Source: an uncultured Clostridia bacterium
GTDB lineage: Bacteria > Bacillota > Clostridia > TANB77 > CAG-508
DNA: 10,142 nucleotides
Assembly: GCA_934157205.1 (NCBI GenBank)
Contig: CAKPHJ010000033.1
Span: 1 to 10,142 of the forward strand
Direction of reading: 5' to 3'
Shown here in pieces: positions 1 to 5,718 of this stretch. The position numbers and the translations under genes are program-made. Below the pieces are notes generated by a model. It was not told where the DNA came from, did not search any database, and was given only the letters and a program-made list of their open reading frames with translations. Position 1 is the stretch's first letter. Every line of letters starts with the position of its first letter.

Positions 1-221
1 AAGCATTCATTTGAACATTTTTAATAATTGCAAACTAAATTCAATGTACCAACGTACGCCATCAGCTTGTAATTAATCTCAAAAATGCACATCTAAACGC
101 TTTTAATGAAAATTACATATGAAAGCATTCATTTGAACATTTTTAATAATTGCAAACTAAATTCAATGTACCAACGTACGCCATCAGCTTGTAATTAATT
201 TCAAAAATGCACATCTAAATG
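1..221. repeat. Two direct copies of a ~99 bp sequence, 122 bp period
   Basis: Bases 1-99 recur at 123-221 with an offset of exactly 122. I count only two substitutions, C78 to T200 and C98 to T220. After base 99 the copies diverge into A/T-rich sequence. Each copy contains a core (about 46-70 and 168-192) that is visibly richer in G+C than its surroundings, including GTACCAACGTAC and CCATCAGCTTG. The first copy touches the left edge, so the array may continue leftwards. Neither strand keeps a long open frame through the unit, so it looks non-coding. The array lies immediately upstream of the fusA leader and could be regulatory, a remnant of a mobile sequence, or a small tandem duplication. 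I recognise no known family. Confidence 0.9.
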
Positions 222-297
222 TTTTAAAAAAATTATATTAAAATAATATATGAAAATTATACAGAATAAAGTTAAACTGAGAGGGGGAAATATAAAT

Positions 298-2379
298 ATG
301 GCAGGAAGAGCATACCCACTAGAAAGAACTAGAAATATAGGAATTATGGCACATATTGATGCCGGAAAAACAACAACAACAGAAAGAATTTTATTTTATA
401 CAGGTAAAACACATAAAATAGGAGAAGTTCACGAAGGTGCTGCTACAATGGACTGGATGGCTCAAGAACAAGAAAGAGGTATCACAATTACATCAGCATG
501 TACAACATGTTTCTGGAAAAATAATAGAATTAATATTATTGATACACCAGGTCACGTTGATTTTACTGTAGAAGTTCAAAGATCTTTAAAAGTACTTGAC
601 GGTGCAGTAACAGTTTTAGCAGCTAAAGGTGGAGTACAACCACAAACTGAAACAGTTTGGAGACAAGCTGATAAATACAATGTACCTAGAATGGTATATG
701 TAAACAAAATGGATATTGTTGGAGCTAATTTCATGCTTTGCGTTGATCAATTAAAAAATAGATTAAAAGCAAATGCTGTTCCAATTCAATTACCTATTGG
801 AGCTGAAGACAATTTCCAAGGTATAGTTGATCTTATAAAAATGAAAGCTTTTATACAAGATGACAAATTAGGAGAACATATTGTTGAAAAAGATATTCCA
901 GAAGATATGAAAGCTGAAGCAGAAAAATGGAGAGCTAACCTAATTGAAGCTGTTGCAGATCAAGACGAAGAATTAATGATGAAATATCTAGAAGGTGAAG
1001 AATTAACAACAGAAGAAATCAAAAAAGGATTAAGAATAGGAACAATAGCAAATAAAATAGTTCCTGTTACATGTGGTTCTTCTTATAAAAACAAAGGTGT
1101 TCAAGAATTACTTGATGCAGTTGTAGATTATATGCCATCACCATTAGATATACCACATATTAAAGGTGAAACATTAGAAGGAGAAGAAACAGAAGCTAAA
1201 ACTTCAGATAATGCACCATTTGCTGCATTAGCATTTAAAATTGCAACAGATCCATTCGTAGGAAAATTATGTTTCTTTAGAGTTTATTCAGGAACTTTAA
1301 AATCAGGTTCAACAGTATTAAACTCAAGCAAAGATAAAAAAGAAAGAGTTGGAAGAATACTTCAAATGCATGCAAATCACAGAGAAGATATAGACGAAGT
1401 TTATTCAGGTGATATTGCTGCAGCTGTAGGATTAAAAGATGTAACAACTGGAAATACATTATGCGATCCAGATCATCCAATAATTCTTGAATCAATGGAA
1501 TTCCCAGAACCAGTTATTGATATAGCTATTGAGCCAAAAGATAAAGCAGCTCAAGAAAAAATGGGAATTGCACTTGCAAAATTAGCTGAAGAAGATCCAA
1601 CATTTAAAGCCTATACAAATCAAGAAACAGGTCAAACAATCATTGCTGGTATGGGTGAATTACACTTAGATATCATTGTTGATAGATTAAAAAGGGAATT
1701 TAAAGTAGAATGTAATGTAGGTAAACCACAAGTTGCTTACAAAGAAACAATCAGAAATAAAGTAAAAGTTCAAGGTAAATTTATTCGTCAATCTGGTGGT
1801 AAAGGACAATATGGTGATGTTTGGTTTGAAATGGAACCATTAGAACCAGGTAAAGGAATAGAATTCGAAAGCAAAATCGTTGGAGGAGCTGTTCCAAAAG
1901 AATATATAAAACCAATTGAACAAGGTATGAGAGAAGCTGCTGAAACTGGTATCTTAGCTGGTTACCCAGTTACAGACTTCAAAGTTTCATTAGTTGATGG
2001 TTCATATCATGAAGTTGACTCTTCAGAAATGGCATTCAAAATAGCTGCAGCTATGGCCTTCAAAGAAGGTATGAAACAAGGTGGAGCAGTTATATTAGAA
2101 CCAATTATGAAAGTTGAAATAACAGTTCCAGAAGAATACATGGGAGATGTTATTGGTGATGTAAACTCTAGACGTGGTAGAATGGAAGGAATGGACGGAA
2201 ATGATGGAATGCAAGAAATTCATTCATTTATTCCACTTTCAGAAATGTTTGGTTATGCAACAGAATTACGTTCTAGAACACAAGGTAGAGGAACATATTC
2301 TATGGAACCATCTCATTATGAAGAAGTTCCAAAATCAGTTTTTGAAGCAATTGTATCATCAAGAGCTAAAAAAGACTAA
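298..2379 (+). CDS. fusA: Elongation factor G (translocation GTPase)
   Basis: EF-G is the cytoplasmic GTPase that drives tRNA-mRNA translocation on the ribosome and, with RRF, ribosome recycling. The 693 residues match the usual EF-G length. Visible motifs are the P-loop AHIDAGKT (18-25), the switch I end RGITI (60-64), DTPGH with catalytic His86 (82-86) and NKMD (136-139), followed by the beta-barrel and C-terminal domains typical of the family. The variant AAKGGVQPQTETVWRQADKY after strand 4 is the form I associate with Clostridia. I chose the ATG at 298 because GAGGGGG (281-287) lies 10 bases upstream and the protein then begins MAGRAYPLERTRNIG as in other EF-Gs. An in-frame ATG at 250 would add 16 unrelated residues. 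tuf follows after 131 bases. No rpsL or rpsG, the usual upstream partners, is visible in the 297 bases before it. I could not assign a convincing promoter. Confidence 0.98.
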   Translation: MAGRAYPLERTRNIGIMAHIDAGKTTTTERILFYTGKTHKIGEVHEGAATMDWMAQEQERGITITSACTTCFWKNNRINIIDTPGHVDFTVEVQRSLKVLDGAVTVLAAKGGVQPQTETVWRQADKYNVPRMVYVNKMDIVGANFMLCVDQLKNRLKANAVPIQLPIGAEDNFQGIVDLIKMKAFIQDDKLGEHIVEKDIPEDMKAEAEKWRANLIEAVADQDEELMMKYLEGEELTTEEIKKGLRIGTIANKIVPVTCGSSYKNKGVQELLDAVVDYMPSPLDIPHIKGETLEGEETEAKTSDNAPFAALAFKIATDPFVGKLCFFRVYSGTLKSGSTVLNSSKDKKERVGRILQMHANHREDIDEVYSGDIAAAVGLKDVTTGNTLCDPDHPIILESMEFPEPVIDIAIEPKDKAAQEKMGIALAKLAEEDPTFKAYTNQETGQTIIAGMGELHLDIIVDRLKREFKVECNVGKPQVAYKETIRNKVKVQGKFIRQSGGKGQYGDVWFEMEPLEPGKGIEFESKIVGGAVPKEYIKPIEQGMREAAETGILAGYPVTDFKVSLVDGSYHEVDSSEMAFKIAAAMAFKEGMKQGGAVILEPIMKVEITVPEEYMGDVIGDVNSRRGRMEGMDGNDGMQEIHSFIPLSEMFGYATELRSRTQGRGTYSMEPSHYEEVPKSVFEAIVSSRAKKD

Positions 2380-2405
2380 GAATATAAATTATTTATGCAA
2401 AAGAC

Positions 2406-2434
2406 TTGATTTTTTAGTAAAAGTGTTATAAAAT
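2406..2434 (+). promoter_or_regulatory. Candidate sigma-A promoter for tuf
   Basis: TTGATT (2406-2411) and TAAAAT (2429-2434) are separated by 17 bases, in the fusA-tuf gap. The predicted start leaves a leader of about 70 bases before tuf. No terminator is visible after fusA, so tuf is probably transcribed both from here and by read-through from fusA. Confidence 0.65.
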
Positions 2435-2510
2435 GCTAATACTAAAATATGTCATTAAATTTAAGATAAAAGAAGTATAGAACTTCAAAAAAAATTAAGG
2501 AGGAATTAAA

Positions 2511-3713
2511 ATGGCAAAAGCAAAATTCGAGAGAACAAAGCCACATGTTAACATTGGTACAATTGGTCACGTTGACCACGGAAAAACAACAACAACAGCA
2601 GCTATTACAAAATATTTATCTTTATTAGGTAAAGCTCAATTTGAAGCATATGATCAAATCGATGGTGCTCCAGAAGAAAAAGCAAGAGGAATCACAATTA
2701 ACACAGCACACGTTGAATATGAAACAGATAAAAGACACTATGCACACGTTGACTGTCCTGGACATGCTGATTATGTTAAAAACATGATCACAGGTGCTGC
2801 ACAAATGGATGGTGCAATATTAGTTGTATCTGCAGCAGATGGACCTATGCCACAAACAAGAGAACACATATTACTTGCTAGACAAGTTGGTGTTAAATAT
2901 ATCGTTGTTTACTTAAATAAATGCGATATGGTTGATGATCCAGAATTATTAGAATTAGTAGAAATGGAAGTTAGAGACTTATTAACAGAATATGATTTCC
3001 CAGGAGACGAAATTCCAATTATAAAAGGATCTTCATTAAAAGTTCTTGAAAGTACATCTACAGATCCTAACGATCCTGTATATGCACCTATGAAAGAATT
3101 AATGGATGCAGTTGATAGCTATATCCCAACACCAGAAAGACCAATCGATCAACCATTCTTAATGCCAGTTGAAGACGTATTCACAATCACAGGTCGTGGT
3201 ACAGTTGCTACTGGTAGAGTAGAAAGAGGAATTGTTAAAGTTTCTGACGAAGTTGAAATAATCGGTTTAACAACAGAAAGAAGAAAAACTGTTGTAACAG
3301 GTGTTGAAATGTTCAGAAAATTATTAGATCAAGCAGAAGCTGGAGACAATATAGGAACATTATTAAGAGGTATTGATAGAAAAGACATCGAAAGAGGTCA
3401 AGTTTTAGCAAAACCAGGAACAATACATCCACATACAAAATTCACTTCAGAAGTTTATGTATTAACTAAAGAAGAAGGTGGAAGACATACACCATTCTTC
3501 AATGGATATAGACCACAATTCTATTTCAGAACAACAGACGTTACAGGTGTTATTGAATTACCTGCTGGAACAGAAATGGTTATGCCAGGAGATAACGTTT
3601 CAATGACAATTGAATTAATTACACCAATTGCTATTGAAAAAGGACTAAGATTTGCTATCCGTGAAGGTGGTAGAACAGTTGGTTCAGGTGTTGTTGCTGA
3701 CATAATAGAATAA
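2511..3713 (+). CDS. tuf: Elongation factor Tu
   Basis: EF-Tu is the cytoplasmic GTPase that delivers aminoacyl-tRNA to the ribosomal A site. The protein has 400 residues, normal for clostridial EF-Tu. Motifs are GHVDHGKT (19-26), RGITI (59-63), DCPGHADY with His85 (81-88) and NKCD (136-139). The GSSLK segment and the two C-terminal beta-barrel domains (from about residue 208, ending VVADIIE) are complete. The ATG at 2511 has a perfect AAGGAGG Shine-Dalgarno (2497-2503) 7 bases upstream, as expected for one of the most highly expressed genes. It follows fusA, as in the classical str operon, but has its own promoter and is closed by a strong terminator. No rpsJ/S10 operon follows. Nothing in the sequence suggests truncation or an aberrant copy. 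Confidence 0.98.
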   Translation: MAKAKFERTKPHVNIGTIGHVDHGKTTTTAAITKYLSLLGKAQFEAYDQIDGAPEEKARGITINTAHVEYETDKRHYAHVDCPGHADYVKNMITGAAQMDGAILVVSAADGPMPQTREHILLARQVGVKYIVVYLNKCDMVDDPELLELVEMEVRDLLTEYDFPGDEIPIIKGSSLKVLESTSTDPNDPVYAPMKELMDAVDSYIPTPERPIDQPFLMPVEDVFTITGRGTVATGRVERGIVKVSDEVEIIGLTTERRKTVVTGVEMFRKLLDQAEAGDNIGTLLRGIDRKDIERGQVLAKPGTIHPHTKFTSEVYVLTKEEGGRHTPFFNGYRPQFYFRTTDVTGVIELPAGTEMVMPGDNVSMTIELITPIAIEKGLRFAIREGGRTVGSGVVADIIE

Positions 3714-3723
3714 TATAAAAGCT

Positions 3724-3760
3724 AGATACAATTTAATTTATAAATTGTATCTTGTTTTTT
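3724..3760 (+). terminator. Rho-independent terminator of tuf
   Basis: Arms 3724-3735 and 3741-3752 form a 12 bp perfect stem (AGATACAATTTA with its complement) around a 5-base loop. TGTTTTTT follows directly, giving a U-tract at 3755-3760. It begins about 10 bases after the tuf stop. The stem is A/U-rich but long. Confidence 0.88.
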
Positions 3761-3799
3761 ATATACTAAAAAAATTCTGCTTTTCTAGTATATAAAAAA
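3755..3799. repeat. 14 bp perfect inverted repeat overlapping the tuf terminator U-tract
   Basis: TTTTTTATATACTA (3755-3768) is the exact reverse complement of 3786-3799, with a 17-base spacer that contains a further A4/T4 pairing. The left arm includes the U-tract of the preceding terminator. On the plus strand no U-run follows the right arm, so alone it is a poor plus-strand terminator. It could be a backup hairpin, or a structure that competes with the U-tract for pairing. Confidence 0.7.
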
Positions 3800-3859
3800 T
3801 AAATATCACAATTACTAGCAAAAATTATAAAAAACAAGAACAAGAAAGGAAAAATATAT

Positions 3860-4051
3860 ATGAGTGCTAAAGAAACAGATTATCTTAAGGAAATTGCATC
3901 AAGAATAAAACAAACAGAGGACGAAATTAAACACCTAAAAAATAGTATTGATCCAGATGGTAAAAATAGTGAAAGAATAGCTGAACTTGAAGAAGAATTA
4001 GCACGTTTACGTGATGAGTATGCTAAATATAATGACGATCTTGAAAGATAA
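3860..4051 (+). CDS. Small hypothetical protein, predicted antiparallel coiled-coil hairpin
   Basis: I do not recognise this 63-residue protein. It is highly charged, has no Cys or Trp, no signal peptide and no membrane segment, so it is probably cytoplasmic. Hydrophobic a/d positions form uninterrupted heptads in two segments. The first is Leu9, Ile12, Ile16, (Thr19), Ile23, Leu26, Ile30; the second is Ile40, Leu43, Leu47, Leu50, Tyr54, Tyr57, Leu61. A DPDGKN turn (31-36) separates them, suggesting a compact helical hairpin or a dimer of hairpins. The ATG at 3860 is preceded by GAAAGGA (3844-3850) at 9 bases. The clean heptads and the Shine-Dalgarno argue that it is real. It sits alone between the tuf terminator and the plsX promoter, where many Firmicutes have rpmF before plsX, but it has no zinc-ribbon cysteines and is not ribosomal protein L32. 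Its function is unknown. Confidence 0.8.
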   Translation: MSAKETDYLKEIASRIKQTEDEIKHLKNSIDPDGKNSERIAELEEELARLRDEYAKYNDDLER

Positions 4052-4072
4052 ATTTTTCTATTTACATTCGTC

Positions 4073-4106
4073 ATTGAATTTTTAAATTATATTTCAATAT
4101 TTTTTT
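4073..4106 (+). terminator. Possible weak terminator after the 63-aa gene
   Basis: ATTGAA (4073-4078) pairs with TTCAAT (4093-4098), with an A/T-rich loop able to pair further, followed by seven Ts (4100-4106). The stem has low G+C, so the call is tentative. The rest of the gap up to 4160 is A/T-rich with no other structure I can support. Confidence 0.4.
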
Positions 4107-4166
4107 ATATTAATTTTTTTAAAAAATTATCTTGTAACTTTTAAAATAATAATTTTTAAAAAATAC

Positions 4167-4195
4167 TTGTATTTTTTTCAAAAGAATAATAAAAT
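4167..4195 (+). promoter_or_regulatory. Candidate sigma-A promoter for plsX
   Basis: TTGTAT (4167-4172) and TAAAAT (4190-4195) are separated by 17 bases, about 40 bases before the plsX start. The layout closely resembles the tuf promoter: a C before the -35, a T-run after it, and ATAAAATG at the -10. Confidence 0.6.
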
Positions 4196-4235
4196 GTATA
4201 TAAAATAAATAACACATAATTAGGGGGAAACAAAA

Positions 4236-5249
4236 GTGAAAATCATATTAGATGCAATGGGTGGAGATAATGCACCTGATGCAAATATAAAAGGTGCAAT
4301 AAATGCAATAGATAAAGTTAAAGCTGAAATTATATTAGTAGGAAAAGAAGAAATACTAAGAACGAAAATAAAAGAATTTTATGGAAAAGAGTTAGAAGAA
4401 ATATCAGATAGAATTACAATAAAAAATGCAACAGAAACAATAGAAATGGAAGATACTCCAACATTAGCAATAAAACATAAAAAAGATTCCTCAATGGTTG
4501 TAGGTTTTAGAATGCTAAAAGAGGGAAATGGAGATGTATTTATTTCAGCAGGTAATTCAGGAGCTTTATTAACAGGAGCAACACTAATTGTAGGTAGAAT
4601 AAAAGGTATAGATAGACCAGCATTAGCAGGTATTTTACCTGCATATAAAAGTCAATTATTATTAATAGATGCTGGGTCAAATACAAATTGTAAGCCTATA
4701 AATCTTTTGCAATTTGCACAAATGTCTAGTATATATTTAAAAAATACATTTGGAATTGAAAATCCTGCTATAGGTTTATTAAATATAGGAACAGAAGAAA
4801 CAAAAGGTAATGAACTTATGAAGGAAAGTTACAAGTTACTAAAAGAAAAATCACAAGAATTAGGTATAAATTTTGTAGGAAATGTTGAAGGAAGAGATGC
4901 TTTTTCTGGAAAAATAGATGCAATTGTTACAGATGGTTTTACAGGAAATGTTTTCTTAAAAGCAGTAGAAGGTCTTGGAAAATTTGTTAAAAAATCATTA
5001 ACAGAAAGTTTAACTAAAACTTTATTTTCCAAAATTGCTGCATTGCCAGCACTACCAGGAATAAAAAGATTTAGCAAAACTATGGATTATAAATCATATG
5101 GTGGGGCATTGTTTCTAGGAGTAAAAAAACCAGTTGTTAAAGCACATGGCAGTAGTGATGCACTATTATTCGAATATACAATTATACAAGCTGAAAAATT
5201 CGTAGAAAATAAAGCTGTAGAAAAAATGACAGAAGAATTTACAAAATAA
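4236..5249 (+). CDS. plsX: Phosphate acyltransferase PlsX
   Basis: PlsX converts acyl-ACP plus phosphate into acyl-phosphate, which PlsY then uses to acylate glycerol-3-phosphate. It is the first step of phosphatidic acid synthesis in most Gram-positives and acts as a peripheral membrane enzyme. The protein begins with the family signature DAMGGDNAP (residues 6-14) and later shows SAGNSGALLTGA (about 105-116), DAGSNTNC (about 145-152) and DGFTGNVFLKA (about 233-243). Its 337 residues are full length for the family. The start is GTG at 4236, with AGGGGG (4222-4227) 8 bases upstream; this puts the conserved signature at its normal distance from the N terminus. rpmF is not adjacent upstream. acpP, encoding the carrier of its substrate, follows after 140 bases, which fits a lipid-synthesis pair. 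No terminator is visible after plsX, so read-through into acpP is likely. Confidence 0.97.
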   Translation: MKIILDAMGGDNAPDANIKGAINAIDKVKAEIILVGKEEILRTKIKEFYGKELEEISDRITIKNATETIEMEDTPTLAIKHKKDSSMVVGFRMLKEGNGDVFISAGNSGALLTGATLIVGRIKGIDRPALAGILPAYKSQLLLIDAGSNTNCKPINLLQFAQMSSIYLKNTFGIENPAIGLLNIGTEETKGNELMKESYKLLKEKSQELGINFVGNVEGRDAFSGKIDAIVTDGFTGNVFLKAVEGLGKFVKKSLTESLTKTLFSKIAALPALPGIKRFSKTMDYKSYGGALFLGVKKPVVKAHGSSDALLFEYTIIQAEKFVENKAVEKMTEEFTK

Positions 5250-5290
5250 GTGACTTACCAGTACAATAAAAAAATATTTTAACAATATAC

Positions 5291-5319
5291 TTGACAAAAA
5301 TAGAAACATATAATATAAA
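5291..5319 (+). promoter_or_regulatory. Candidate sigma-A promoter for acpP
   Basis: A consensus TTGACA (5291-5296) lies 17 bases from TATAAA (5314-5319). It is one of the best promoter matches in the window and leaves a leader of about 65 bases before acpP. It would let acpP be made in excess over plsX, as expected for an abundant carrier protein. Confidence 0.72.
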
Positions 5320-5342
5320 TGAAATATGAAAAAAGTAAATAT

Positions 5343-5361
5343 CAAATGAATAAATCATTTG
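5343..5361. promoter_or_regulatory. 19-base palindrome in the acpP leader
   Basis: CAAATGA (5343-5349) and TCATTTG (5355-5361) are perfect inverted arms around ATAAA. The site lies downstream of the acpP -10 box and 10 bases upstream of the Shine-Dalgarno. It could be an operator for a dimeric repressor or a small leader hairpin. I cannot match it to the FapR or FabT operators as I know them. Confidence 0.4.
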
Positions 5362-5389
5362 CAAACTTGAGAGGAGGTGAACTCACAGA

Positions 5390-5632
5390 ATGAGTTCAGA
5401 AGAAGTATTAGAAAAAGTAAAAGGAATAATAGTTGAACAATTAGGTGTTACAGAATCATCTGTTACTATGGAAGCATCTTTTATAGATGATCTTGGAGCT
5501 GATTCATTAGATATAGTAGAATTAGTTATGGCATTAGAGGAAGAATTTGATATAGAAATTCCAGATAGTGATGCTGAAAAAGTTGTAACAGTTGGTGATG
5601 TTGTAGAATACATCAAAGAAAACGTAAAATAA
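5390..5632 (+). CDS. acpP: Acyl carrier protein
   Basis: ACP is the small acidic cytoplasmic protein that carries growing acyl chains as thioesters on a 4'-phosphopantetheine arm during fatty-acid synthesis, and supplies acyl-ACP to PlsX. The 80 residues show the signature GADSLDIVEL with the modified serine at Ser39, the helix pattern and acidic composition of the family, and the C-terminal VGDVVEYI segment. The ATG at 5390 has a very strong AGGAGGTGA Shine-Dalgarno (5372-5380) 9 bases upstream. It follows plsX, as in many Firmicutes, but has its own TTGACA promoter. The usual neighbours fabD, fabG and rnc are absent nearby; the next gene converges on it from the minus strand. Confidence 0.97.
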   Translation: MSSEEVLEKVKGIIVEQLGVTESSVTMEASFIDDLGADSLDIVELVMALEEEFDIEIPDSDAEKVVTVGDVVEYIKENVK

Positions 5633-5640
5633 TTTTATTA

Positions 5641-5680
5641 ATATATTATAAGGGAATTTTTATATTCCCTTATAATATAT
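5641..5680. terminator. Long hairpin between the convergent genes acpP and dac
   Basis: Arms 5641-5656 and 5665-5680 are a 16 bp perfect inverted repeat, including AAGGGAA/TTCCCTT near an 8-base loop. It begins 8 bases after the acpP stop. It probably ends transcription of acpP and perhaps also of the opposing gene, but no proper U-tract follows on either strand, so it is not a textbook intrinsic terminator. Confidence 0.62.
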
Positions 5681-5687
5681 AACAAAT

Positions 5688-5708
5688 CTGAAAATTTTTA
5701 ATTTTCAG
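5688..5708. terminator. Second hairpin, near the 3' end of the carboxypeptidase gene
   Basis: CTGAAAATT (5688-5696) and AATTTTCAG (5700-5708) form a 9 bp perfect stem with a TTT loop, 10 bases past the stop of the minus-strand gene. There is no clear U-tract on either strand. It may act together with the larger hairpin at 5641-5680 as a bidirectional stop. Confidence 0.45.
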
Positions 5709-5718
5709 TAAACTTGTT

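Noticed and set aside
2..76. Short open stretches inside the tandem repeat on both strands (e.g. a plus-strand run ending MYQRTPSACN and a minus-strand run ending LQLLKMFK)
   Set aside because: Each is under 25 codons, has no start with a Shine-Dalgarno and is bounded by close stops. Identity between copies is explained by DNA duplication. A transposase-end origin cannot be excluded but is unsupported.
1..221. CRISPR array
   Set aside because: Only two long copies are present, without short repeat/spacer alternation and without cas genes.
250..297. Upstream in-frame ATG that would lengthen EF-G by 16 residues
   Set aside because: The extension is unlike any EF-G N terminus, and the Shine-Dalgarno at 281-287 points to the ATG at 298.
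1277..1495. Reverse-strand open frame inside fusA
   Set aside because: Low-complexity Leu-rich translation antisense to conserved EF-G sequence, with no supporting ribosome-binding site.
2174..2431. Plus-strand open frame overlapping the end of fusA
   Set aside because: It is a shifted frame of the EF-G C-terminal domain, rich in His/Leu/Lys, with no family resemblance.
2472..2486. Small hairpin GAAGT/ACTTC before the tuf Shine-Dalgarno
   Set aside because: A stem of only 5 bp followed by A residues; it is not a terminator and is too short to claim as regulatory.
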